A DNA stretch of 64,000 nucleotides from Girardinichthys multiradiatus (lineage: Eukaryota > Chordata > Actinopteri > Cyprinodontiformes > Goodeidae), in NCBI RefSeq assembly GCF_021462225.1, contig NC_061795.1, positions 1 through 64,000 of the forward strand, in the 5' to 3' direction. Within the stretch, counting starts at the first letter, position 1; every line of letters starts with the position of its first letter. A model generated the notes under the pieces. That model made no database searches. It was given only the letters and a program-made list of their open reading frames with translations, and was not told where the DNA came from. Shown here piece after piece: positions 23,557 to 33,161 of the stretch. The position numbers and the translations under genes were made by a program.

Positions 23557-25320
23557 ATGACGTGGCGAGACTACAGAGAAGAAGAGGACGGCTGGACCCG
23601 GGTGTCATACCGCAGAGGCCGCCAACGCAACTGGACACGACCGGAGGAGAACCACAACGCAAACAGGTGGGGACAGGGAAACCGAAGCCGGTCCTGGCGA
23701 GCATCCCCCCAATATGAACGCAGATCATATGCGTCAGTTACCCGGTCACGAGTCACTACAGACCGGCCATTGCAGTATGTTAGAAACCGCAGCAGAGGCA
23801 CCGGTAATCAGCAGCGACAGCCCCGCCCCTCCCTCCGGGCGCAACAGTTTCGTACAACAAACGCACCATCTCAACGGCACGTACGACCACACCCGACCCA
23901 ACGCTCCAACATGCCACATAAACCACCGCAGTCTGATGACCCGAACTTTGGTGACAAAGTCAGATCCTGGCACAGACTAATTAAAGCTCAGCATCACCTT
24001 GAGAATGTATCTGATCTTTATAATGATCCGCCAGCCATCCAACGGATCACTGCACACTTAGCCGAAGTAATAAAACCAGCCCATTCTAATGACAGAACCA
24101 GACTCTTAATAGACGGCAATGCAAGAAATTGGGCTCATAACACTATGATCATCCTCAGAGAACATTATGATGACACCATTAAACTTGAAAAACATAGATT
24201 GCTACAGTTTGGTGCGGAAGATCTTCTGGCTCCATTTGAAATAGCCACAAAATGGGCCAGACGAGCGTTGGGCAAAAGACTTAAAACTGAGACATTGGAG
24301 CGGGCCCAACTTAGATTGCTGGAGGAGACTCCCTCCACCCCGGGCTCGTCCTCATCCTCTTCCTCCTCCTCATCATCCCCCTCGGCACCTGCCATTCGAC
24401 GGCCCCAGCCTGCAGAAGGAGGAGAAAACTCAGAGAGAACATCACACTCCACTCCTGAACGCACACAACCAACGCCACCTCCCCCCTCTTCCCATCCCGT
24501 CATGACAACCACTGCCACCATAACGGAGCCACTCAGCAGCGGTTGGTCTCCCTCATCACAAGAGGACGACATTGTGGCTTTACCGGCCTCAACCTCTCCT
24601 CCACAAGTTTCAGTCCGCTCTGGTCCAGACCTTCTGGGGCCGGCTCGGAGGCCACGTGTAATGAAAATGGGACCCATCCTTCGCCGCAGACTGGAGGCCA
24701 GCACTCAGAGGCGTCTCCCCTTCCGGCTCAAGCCCAGAAGGGCGACCTCCACACTCAGCTCATCCACCACTACACCTTCTGATCAGGTAAACGCTCCTGC
24801 AAGACACATGAACACTTTTTATAAATCACGTGATTGGGCACTCAGCCTGAAACATAAATATGCTATCTTGGGCGACTCTAATGTGTCCAAGTTCCCAGTC
24901 CTGGACCACCCCGAGCTGCAGGTGGACAGCTACCCCGGAGCCAAGTGGAAGCACGTCACCCGACTGTTCCAAAAAGCACCACGAATGGAGCAGGTGGAGA
25001 GACTGATCCTTTCCTTTGGCATCAACGACAGATCACAGAGGGACAAAAAGCTGGTTGTGGGACAGATGATGGCGGCCCTTTTGACAGCCAAAAATAAATG
25101 CCCAAATGCTGAGATCTTTGTTCCCAGAATTAACTTTTCCTCCTCCCTTCCTTATAGAGAGCAGGTAATTCTTACACACCTTAACCACCACATTGCTCAC
25201 ATGGCCAACCACATCCCTGAACTGCAGCAGAAGGACTTTAAGCTGACCAAGGACCATGTCCACTGGACTAGGGCTACGGCGGTACGCATTCTGCAATCCT
25301 GGTGTGAGTGGTTAAAATAA
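23557..25320 (+). CDS. Penelope-like ORF1: basic N-terminus plus SGNH/GDSL-hydrolase-like domain
   Basis: 587 residues. Residues 1-~130 are rich in Arg, Gly, Gln and Asn (RG and RGR motifs), suited to nucleic-acid binding. A Ser run at about residues 264-275 and a Pro/Thr/Ser-rich linker follow. The last ~150 residues look like an SGNH hydrolase: block I LGDSN with the candidate nucleophile Ser441, block III GIND with Asn490, and block V DHVHW with Asp566 and His569. I infer a PC-esterase or GDSL-like fold from these blocks. Esterase-type ORF1 proteins are known in CR1/L2 LINEs; I do not know one as a standard part of Penelope-like elements. The ATG at 23557 follows ATCACC and is the first in frame. 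The stop overlaps the start of ORF2 by 13 bases. Confidence 0.75.
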   Translation: MTWRDYREEEDGWTRVSYRRGRQRNWTRPEENHNANRWGQGNRSRSWRASPQYERRSYASVTRSRVTTDRPLQYVRNRSRGTGNQQRQPRPSLRAQQFRTTNAPSQRHVRPHPTQRSNMPHKPPQSDDPNFGDKVRSWHRLIKAQHHLENVSDLYNDPPAIQRITAHLAEVIKPAHSNDRTRLLIDGNARNWAHNTMIILREHYDDTIKLEKHRLLQFGAEDLLAPFEIATKWARRALGKRLKTETLERAQLRLLEETPSTPGSSSSSSSSSSSPSAPAIRRPQPAEGGENSERTSHSTPERTQPTPPPPSSHPVMTTTATITEPLSSGWSPSSQEDDIVALPASTSPPQVSVRSGPDLLGPARRPRVMKMGPILRRRLEASTQRRLPFRLKPRRATSTLSSSTTTPSDQVNAPARHMNTFYKSRDWALSLKHKYAILGDSNVSKFPVLDHPELQVDSYPGAKWKHVTRLFQKAPRMEQVERLILSFGINDRSQRDKKLVVGQMMAALLTAKNKCPNAEIFVPRINFSSSLPYREQVILTHLNHHIAHMANHIPELQQKDFKLTKDHVHWTRATAVRILQSWCEWLK

Positions 25321-27545
25321 ATAGCCCTAAAAGCCTGCCACAAAAGGATGGGCATGGCATTGTAAATAACAATGTTTGTAACTTATCTAAAAACTTTATT
25401 CTTTCCGATGCACAGTGTTCCCTATTAAATAGAGGCTTAACTTTTATCCCCACACAGGGTTATAATAATTATAATAAAATTAGATTTCAAACCAGATATG
25501 ACATTCAAAAATACCATAGAAGAATTAAGCTAGCCATTTACTATCAGGGGGATGTGGATAATGAAGTTAATAAGAATAATACCAAACCTTTCATGCCTGA
25601 ATCGGACTGGTCTCCTCCAATGGGCACTCTCCCTCCTGAGGTTGGTCAACTGATTGATAAAGACCTCCGTTATTTTGACAAAAAATTCAGGATTAAGGAC
25701 ACCAAACATAACCTAAGTTTAGAAGAAACTAAAGCACTTAAAGAACTTATAGAAAATAAACATATTGTTATTAAACCAGCTGATAAAGGCAGTTCTATTG
25801 TCATCATGGACAGAGAACAATACATATGGGAAGGTAATAGACAATTATTAGATACCACATATTATACTAAACTAAATGAACCTATTTTTTATGAGACTAT
25901 CCCCATAGTAATGAAAATAATAGACAATCTATATAAGAAAAAATTCATTAATGCTAAACAGAGGAATTATATTAGGGGCTCCTCAGAACCCAGAGCCAGA
26001 CGGTTCTACTTATTGCCTAAAATTCACAAGGAGCCTGCAAAATGGAGCAAGCCACATGAAATCCCTCCTGGAAGGCCCATAGTGTCTGACTGTAGCAGTG
26101 AGACCTACGGCACAGCAGAATTTATTGAATATTATTTAAACCCACTATCTATTAAACATACCAGTTATATCAAAGACACTTATGATTTTGTTGAAAAAAT
26201 CAAGCAAGTCCACTTACCTGAGGAGTCCTTTTTATTTACTATGGACATCGATAGTCTATACACCAATATAGATATTACAGAGGGCATTAATTCAATAAAA
26301 AACATATTTCACAAATACCCGGATAGTCGATGGCCTGATAAGGAACTACTCCAATTGCTCGAGATCAATTTAAAGAGGAATGATTTTGAATTTAATGGCC
26401 AGTTTTACCTCCAAATTAAAGGTACAGCTATGGGGAAGAAATTTGCTCCATCCTATGCCAATATCTTTATGGCAGAGTGGGAAACAGAAGCTCTAAATAA
26501 ATGTAAAAAAAAAACCTTATATTATTATAGATACCTGGATGACATCTGGGGGGTCTGGACCCATTCCGGGGAGGATTTCCAGGAATTCCTTCAAACATTA
26601 AACACACATAATGCATCCATTAAGCTCAAGTCCACCACCAGCGTCACAGCAGTGGACTTCCTGGACACCACCACTTACAAAGGCTTACACTTCAGCACCA
26701 CACACAGATTGGACGTTAAAGTCTATTTCAAACCCACAGATACACATGCTCTACTATTCAAGACCAGTTATCATCCGAAACACACATGTGCAGGCCTCAT
26801 CAAATCACAATTACTTCGCTTCCACAGAATCTGCACTCAGACAGCAGACTTTCAAGAGGCCACTAAGACGCTGTTTCAAGCCCTATCCCATAGGGGATAC
26901 TCCAGGTCTTTCTTAAGGAAGTGTAAGGCATCCTTCTTAGAGTCCAGACCCCTTGATATATCCCCTATGCTTCCCCTTATAACCACTTATTCCACCTCTG
27001 CAGGCCAACTAATGTATAATATAAAGCAACACTTCAATAAATTCCAATTGGATACCTCCCTCCTAAAGAATTACAGAATTATTGCAGCATACAGGAGGAA
27101 CAAAAACTTAAAAGACTTCCTGGTACATGCTGAGATAAAACCACTACAGAAACCCAAGGTCAAAGGTCAAGGGGACTTCTTTAAACAACTACAATGGGTA
27201 CAAAACCAATTCAATAATACTATTTATGAAACCAATTGCAGAGGGAATCCCAAAACTAAGAACTGTATCTATTTAATTACCTGTAAAACTTGTGGCATCT
27301 GTTATGTTGGGGAGACGGGTAACACTATCCTAACCCGCTTTACCCAGCACAGATACAATATTATAAAAAATAAGAACGTACACATACCATTGGTACAACA
27401 TTTTATAGCCCATGGGTGGGAAGCCTTAACAGCCACCGTCCTGCAGTCCAACCCTACCTGGTCCGCAGCCCAGCGCAGGAGGGCTGAAAGGATTTGGATC
27501 TCCAGATTAGAGACTACTATTCCAGGCGGACTCAATGAGAGGTAG
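25308..27545 (+). CDS. Penelope-like ORF2: reverse transcriptase with C-terminal GIY-YIG endonuclease
   Basis: 745 residues, uninterrupted. An N-terminal Penelope-type region (SKNFILSDAQ, then IKPADKGS) precedes the RT domain: YLLPKIHK and GRPIVSDC, the catalytic MDIDSLYTNI at residues ~312-321 (Asp313/Asp315), and RYLDDIWGVW with Tyr409-Asp411-Asp412. The C-terminal ~100 residues carry a GIY-YIG nuclease: Cys-rich lead-in CIYLITCKTCG, GIC...YVG at ~663-668, the Arg/His segment LTRFTQHRY and a late Glu in AERIWISRLE. The ATG lies inside the last codons of ORF1 (ATGGTTAAAATAA), which fits coupled termination and re-initiation. Enzyme role: nick DNA, then prime reverse transcription on it. Confidence 0.9.
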   Translation: MVKINSPKSLPQKDGHGIVNNNVCNLSKNFILSDAQCSLLNRGLTFIPTQGYNNYNKIRFQTRYDIQKYHRRIKLAIYYQGDVDNEVNKNNTKPFMPESDWSPPMGTLPPEVGQLIDKDLRYFDKKFRIKDTKHNLSLEETKALKELIENKHIVIKPADKGSSIVIMDREQYIWEGNRQLLDTTYYTKLNEPIFYETIPIVMKIIDNLYKKKFINAKQRNYIRGSSEPRARRFYLLPKIHKEPAKWSKPHEIPPGRPIVSDCSSETYGTAEFIEYYLNPLSIKHTSYIKDTYDFVEKIKQVHLPEESFLFTMDIDSLYTNIDITEGINSIKNIFHKYPDSRWPDKELLQLLEINLKRNDFEFNGQFYLQIKGTAMGKKFAPSYANIFMAEWETEALNKCKKKTLYYYRYLDDIWGVWTHSGEDFQEFLQTLNTHNASIKLKSTTSVTAVDFLDTTTYKGLHFSTTHRLDVKVYFKPTDTHALLFKTSYHPKHTCAGLIKSQLLRFHRICTQTADFQEATKTLFQALSHRGYSRSFLRKCKASFLESRPLDISPMLPLITTYSTSAGQLMYNIKQHFNKFQLDTSLLKNYRIIAAYRRNKNLKDFLVHAEIKPLQKPKVKGQGDFFKQLQWVQNQFNNTIYETNCRGNPKTKNCIYLITCKTCGICYVGETGNTILTRFTQHRYNIIKNKNVHIPLVQHFIAHGWEALTATVLQSNPTWSAAQRRRAERIWISRLETTIPGGLNER

Positions 27546-27584
27546 AGCACACGGGGGGACTCCCAGTAGGAGTGCCTGTGCACA

Positions 27585-27617
27585 AAAAGTTCTGTCGCCT
27601 TTGGCGACAGAACTTTT
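27585..27617 (+). other. 15-bp perfect hairpin at the Penelope-like 3' end
   Basis: Arms 27585-27599 and 27603-27617 pair perfectly (AAAAGTTCTGTCGCC and its complement) around a TTT loop, 40 bases after the ORF2 stop. It could be the RNA structure that the RT recognises, or a 3'-end processing signal. No poly(A) signal is seen between the stop and the hairpin. Confidence 0.7.
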
Positions 27618-27629
27618 CTATTTCAGAAT

Positions 27630-27640
27630 CCCTAACCCTA
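27630..27640. repeat. Telomere-like remnant CCCTAACCCTA next to the Penelope-like 3' end
   Basis: Almost two CCCTAA units in the same orientation as the terminal telomere, directly between the Penelope-like 3' end and intron sequence of the next gene. See findings. Confidence 0.7.
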
Positions 27641-28487
27641 TCTTTCTGTTGTCAACCTGTAGAATGTCAGGCATGATGATAACATTAACACCAATGGTCA
27701 CATGAGTAACTCTTCAACCAATGGAGAGGAAGAAGTCAACAATTCAAGCAGTGAAGATGAATTCAATAATGAGAACTCTCCCACAACTACCCTGATGGAC
27801 AAGGGCTTACAAGAGGTACACTTGTTTTGTTTGGGGGGGGCAGGTTTGCTGTAATAGCTGAGTGGATTCATACCATGTAATGGCACGTTTAGCTTAATTT
27901 TGTTACCTTTTGACCTATGCTTTATCCTAACCCATGTGTAGACAAATGACAGCATTGTCAGTAAAAAGCAGAAGCTACAGCAAACCAGTTGCACAATTTC
28001 AATCATTTTATTGACTACATTTTTAATTATGTTTCATTTGTTCACATATAGAATGATAATAAAGATAACCAAATCAGTGCAGAAAACTGTATTAACACTT
28101 CCAACAGTGAAGATGAACATGAGGGACTCAACACTGAGAGCACTGCCACAAGCAAATGGGATGTGGACATTTCAGAGGTAAATGCACTATTGTATGTGGT
28201 AGTTTATACACGTTTTCTTTACATACATGTCTGCAGTTTTAATTAATAACTTTAAGTAATCTTTTTTCCTTGGCAACCTGTAGAATGAAGAAGCCATGTC
28301 ATATTCTGAAGAGGACTTGAGTGATGCTGCTAGTAATGAAGGGGAAAACCATGCTAGCAATGAAGATGTAATGGAGGGGAATAGAACTGGAGAAAAGACA
28401 CCTGAACTTCCAGTGGTATGTAGACAGTGGTTCAATAATACATTGCTAGTAGTTGCTGTAAATGGTAAATGGACTGAACTTGTATAA

Positions 28488-28555
28488 AAAAAATTACTGG
28501 AATTCTAATTTCCCCTCAGGGATCAATAAAGTATCTTTGAATTGAATTTGAATTT
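28488..28555 (+). repeat. 3' tail of the TTGAATT-ending retroelement (solo)
   Basis: Matches the 3' ends of the elements at 43537 and 52796 (CCCCTCAGGGATCAATAAAG, then TTTGAATTGAATTTGAATT), here on the plus strand and inside intron 3 of the transposase gene. Only the last ~70 bp are present, as in heavily 5'-truncated LINE-type insertions. Confidence 0.7.
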
Positions 28556-28665
28556 CCAGTCATACAGACCACTCAAAGCGCTTTACACTAGAGCCACATT
28601 CTCCCAATCGCACTCACTAACGCTCACACATACATACACTGATACGCAGATCGGTAATCTGTAAG
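28556..28665 (-). repeat. Fragment of a SINE-like repeat 3' end
   Basis: AAAGCGCTTTACACTA and the CACTCACTAACGCTCACACA stretch resemble, in reverse orientation, the 3' part of the repeat at 59350-59690 (GTGTAAA...GCTTTG). Common in fish genomes. Fragment only. Confidence 0.45.
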
Positions 28666-31074
28666 TCCATTATATAACATTTTAGCATTTGTACACAATA
28701 CTACTATTACTACTAACAATACACACATACATAGGCTATGCACTTATTGTTGATGTGTTTGCTATAAGGTTAAAAATACTTTGTTAGACTGATGTTATTG
28801 CTCAAGTTTGCTGCTACTCATTTTCATTTATACATGTTTTTTTTTTTTTAATCTTTTTTCTTATATCTATAGGGCAGTGAAGACCAAGCAGATGGTGACA
28901 ATCCCCTGTATCCTGGTGCACCTGTTTCAAAGGGAGAAACTTTATTGATGCTCATGTCATATGTGCTGCGGAACAATTTAACAGGCAAAGCACTTACTCA
29001 TTTACTGGAAATGTTCAACTTAATTTTTCCAGGTCTGATTCCACCCTCACATTACCTTTTCCACAAAGAATTTGGAAATTCATCACAGTCTGAAGTTCAC
29101 TTTTATTGTGAAAAATGCTTAGCATACCTTGGCATTAGTGCACACTGTCCCTCTCATTGTACCTTTTGCAACACAGTGTTTGATGCCAACAGAAGTTTAA
29201 AAAATGGCTTCTTCTTTCTTGTAATTCCCCTTCATGCACAGATTAAACAACTTCTGCAGGAACATGATTTCAGTCTTACTGAAAAAACTAGATCCTTTGG
29301 TGTTTTAACTGACATCCAGTCTGGTGGAGAGTATCAGAAATTGTGTGACAGTGGAGTTCTTGGAAAAGATGATTTGACCCTGATTTTGAATTGTGATGGT
29401 GCACCAGTGTTTAAAAGCTCTAAATGCAGCATTTGGCCAATTCAGTGCCAGGTAATTGAACTGGAACCAGAAATAAGAAAAAGGCACATTTTGATGTCAG
29501 CATTATGGTTTGGGCCAGCTAAACCATCAATGATTACATTGCTGACACCATTTGTTAAAGAAGCTTCATTATTAGAGACTGAAGGCATTGCCTGGCAGGA
29601 CAGAAAAGGACACAGTCATGTTTCCAAAGTGTTTGTCCTAATTTGTAGCTCTGATTCTGTGGCTCGTCCATTGCTTCGCAACACTAAGCAGTTCAATGGT
29701 TTTTACGGCTGTGATTTTTGCTTGCACAGAGGTGGTAGATCGTATCCATACGAACAACCTGAACTTCTACTTAGAAATGAGAGGGATCATTTCAGTCATG
29801 CAATGTCAGGAACAACTAATGAACCAGTGTATGGAGTCAAAGGGCCATCTCCTTTAATGCAACTTCAACACTTCCAAATGATAAATGGCTTCATTCCTGA
29901 CTATCAACACAATGTGTGTCTGGGAATCACTTGCCAATTCTACACTGTGGTTTGATTCAACAAACAGAGATTTCCCTTGGTTCATAGGTAAAGAGATTGA
30001 TGAAGTTGATAGGCCACTTGTAAAAATAAAACCACCTGTTGAGATTACTAGGACACCAAGGTCACTGACTGAACGGAGGTTCTGGAAAGCTTCAGAGTGG
30101 CGAGCATTTCTCCTTTTCTATTCTCTACCTGTATTGAAAGGCATACTGCCTGCAAGATTTTGGAACCATTTGTTCCTACTGGTGTTTGGCATATATACAT
30201 AATTGCAGGATACCATTAAGACTGAAAGCATCTTGATAGCAGAGCTAGCTCTAAAAAAATGTGTCATTGTTTTCCAAAGACTGTATGGGAAGAACAACAT
30301 GACTTTTAATATCCACTTGCTAACACACATTGCTCAAAGTGTCAAACAACGGGGGCCATTATGGGCTACATCAACCTTTACATTTGAATCCAATATGGGC
30401 AGCCTCAACACAGTATGTCCGCTCACAAATTGTCAGAACATTTCTGTTGTGGAGAGAATTGCCAAAAAGGGCTAAGAACACTATCCATCCAGAAAATGAA
30501 AAGGTTAAGTCTTTTGTTGAAGAACTTTACTTTAATAAAAGAAAAATAGAAAATTGTAAAATACTAACTGAAAGTGTCAGAGGTTTTGGTCATCCCCTGA
30601 TACAAAAATGTATTAAAATACCATATAGGCTTGCCATTGCAAAGTTGTGTGGAAATCTAAGCACCTGCTTCTGGTCTTACAACCGTTTCTTGGTTGACGG
30701 AGTTCTGTATCTTAGTCAAAACTATGACAGACTAAAAAAGAGATACAACAGTGCTGTATGCTTAAAAGATGGAACATTTTGTTTAATTAATGACTTGGTT
30801 ATTTTTAAAAAAACATGTTCGCATCAACTTTCTGCTTTTTGTTCATGTGCCAAACTATGTTGTGTTTTAGTTGAGGTACTTGCTAAATCAGACAGGCCTG
30901 TGTGTAAAGATTCACAGATCAGTGTACAAAGTACTTTCATATATGAGGTTAAACACACTGAAACTGTTAATGCTGTCTGGCCTGACATGATTAAAACAAA
31001 ATGTGTTCTTGTTGAAACGGATGATGCTATGTACATAACACCATTGCCAAACCCTTATGAGAGGGACTAGAACT

Positions 31075-32974
31075 TGATCAATAAAGTCAAGTCTGTTTCC
31101 CTGTTTCTGTGTAAGGCACAAAAAGTTTATGCAATTGAGCACACATACTATACTGTAACTTAAACTCCAGCACAATATGATCTTGAACATGTAAGTTTAT
31201 AACAGGGGTGATACTTCAAAGTAAACGTGTGTAATGAAAAATGTAAATGTAAGCATGAGTCTGACTTCACCTTATCCTGTACTTGGATCAAGCTATTCCA
31301 AGTATCAGTACTTTGCGGCAGAAATAAAAGTTATACTAAAGTACATGTATAAGCTTCATTATTATAAGTTTAAGTCTTATTATTACAGTACTTAGTCATA
31401 GACTTCTCATTATACTTTTCAGTAGAAGCCAAGTATACTTCACTATACTATTCTTAAGTATATAAAATGTAGTTTATAAAAAGTAAACTTCAAGTATGCA
31501 GCCTCATTTTAAGTATAAAATAAGTGTACTTGTAGTACACTTCAATAAACTACTTTTTGCTAAGGGCAATATGCTATATGTGTCTATCAAAGGATCTAAA
31601 TGAAATGTATACCATGAAGTATCAGCTGAGGACTTGCAGGAAGGCTAAGAGTTGCCTCAATGTCAGCTGCTGTGGCGTACACCTGTAGGGAATAAATACA
31701 ACATTTAATAAATGCAACATTTTTAGCAGGAGGGAGGGAGAGCTAGCAGGGAGCTAGCCTGAGCAGCAGCTGCAGCAGCCCTCGTCTTCCTTAAAACACG
31801 TTTCTCTTTTCTGTGAGAAAGTAAAACAGTCAGAGGATCTGACAGTAATCCACAGGTCGTTCACGCTGTTTTCGCTTAATTAATTATGCTAATTAGGCTA
31901 TGCAAAACGGCGCTAGCGACTAGTTAGTTGCAATATTAAGATTAGGAAGAAAAACCACAGCTGATGCAAAACGGTTTAACAAATCATATACAGAGTAGGG
32001 AAAACTAGCATTAGCAATTTTCTGTTTCAAATGAAAAAGTAAAACCCTATAGCTAAGCCTTGAAGATTCAAGTGTCTCTTTTAACAAACTAGATTAATTC
32101 TGTTAACTCATTGTAAAACACACCTCATTAAAAGTCAACACAAAGAAACTAAAAATAAAAGTAAGAAAGAAAATAAGATTTTGATCAACTCACAGTTTAG
32201 ATGCAAGACCAGAAATGTTGGTGATGAAGACCAATTGTGTGTCCTGTTGAGTCGTGTCGTGTTTCAAAAATACTTAGTGTCCAGTAATTTAAAACAGTTG
32301 CATACCATTTACAGCTTCTATCCTGTTGCTCCAAGTTAAGAAGCATTGCTGACTGCAGTACTAAACTGTTAAACATGAAAATAGCATTTTACTGTTGAAA
32401 ATTGGCTGTAAATTTACAGCAATTGCTTACAGTGTACCTTTACGTAAGTTTTGCATTTTTGTAAAGTCTGGCATATGATTATTAAGATAGCATGAAAAAG
32501 GAAAACACTTTCTTATTCTCCCAGCATATTTACTGTCTGGGAGTAATCTTAATCAGGAAAACTAAAAAGGAAGACAAATAAAGGGGTCAGCAGAAAACAG
32601 ACATAAACATGTAACAGGAACAAATAAACCCATAGCCTGAGTAGAGGACACGATGGACAGTTTGAAATTTAAGGAACCATATAAAACAATCTATATTGAC
32701 TTATATGTTTTATAGGAACCAAAGATTAACAATCTCCAACATGAGGTGTGGAAGGTATCAAGCTGTTCCATGCCTGCATGATTTAAATTTATAACGATAG
32801 GTACTTCTCAAAAGTACCCTAACTGGTTGAAAAAATGAGTGTAAGGAAAACGTATAAAGTCATGGCTTTGCCAAGTTACAGCTCCAAATATACAGGTGTT
32901 GGGAACATCTAGTCTGATTTTTTTTTTTCCACAATTCCTCAAGGTGAAACTCCTCTGGCTTCTTTAAGCTGAAC
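31075..32974. other. Intergenic, A/T-rich; possible MITE at ~31290-31570
   Basis: No gene recognised. Bases 31290-31570 are rich in AAGTATACTT-type sequence (for example CAAGTATACTTCACTATAC) and read like a palindrome-rich non-autonomous DNA element, but I could not define its ends. The rest is unassigned. Confidence 0.4.
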
Positions 32975-33117
32975 TGTCATAGTTTTAGCCGCCGATTTGA
33001 CCCACATACAGAGACACTCAAGACACTGAGAGCATTTCAGGAGTTTATTTGACCGGAGACAGGGCACAACAAAACCTACGGACTGGAACCAGGTGACTGA
33101 AAGGGAAAAGGGGTGAT

Positions 33118-33130
33118 CAGATACGAGCTC
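33118..33130. repeat. Target-site duplication of Rex3 copy 1 (left)
   Basis: CAGATACGAGCTC, identical to 35942-35954. Confidence 0.9.
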
Positions 33131-33161
33131 GTACTCATACTCGTACTCGTTGTCTTCCGCT

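Larger units (their letters stand above)
23150..27620 (+). mobile_element. Penelope-like retroelement, two-ORF, GIY-YIG type
   Basis: The element has, in order: a 5' region with a palindrome and a hammerhead ribozyme (23335-23392), ORF1 with an SGNH-hydrolase-like domain (23557-25320), ORF2 with Penelope-type RT and a C-terminal GIY-YIG nuclease (25308-27545), and a 15-bp perfect hairpin (27585-27617) near its 3' end. Both ORFs are uninterrupted, so the copy is young. Penelope-like elements copy RNA into chromosomal DNA, and GIY-YIG is their usual endonuclease. The left boundary is approximate, and I saw no second ribozyme copy at the 3' end. The 3' end faces a CCCTAACCCTA remnant. Confidence 0.85.
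27663..31070 (+). pseudogene. EnSpm/CACTA-like transposase gene, spliced, 5' end lost and decayed
   Basis: Four exons with AG/GT borders, all introns phase 0: 27663-27815 (51 codons), 28052-28177 (42), 28284-28415 (44), and 28873 onward. Exons 1-3 each begin AATG(A) and encode acidic Asn/Ser/Glu-rich sequence, so they look like tandem copies of one exon. The last exon encodes a Cys-rich segment (YCEKC...HCPSHCTFC), then GFYGCDFCLHRGGRSYPY and IPDYQHNVCLGI as in Tnp2-type transposases, then a DUF4218-like part (MTFNIHLLTHIAQ, GPLWATSTFTFES). It is broken by a frameshift at ~29920-29950, a TAA at 30200 and a frameshift at ~30408. AATAAA at 31080 follows the stop. No first exon or terminal repeats are found. 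The family call rests on motif memory. Confidence 0.65.

Noticed and set aside
24165..24704. 179-codon minus-strand frame inside ORF1
   Set aside because: Antisense shadow of the Ser/Pro-rich linker.
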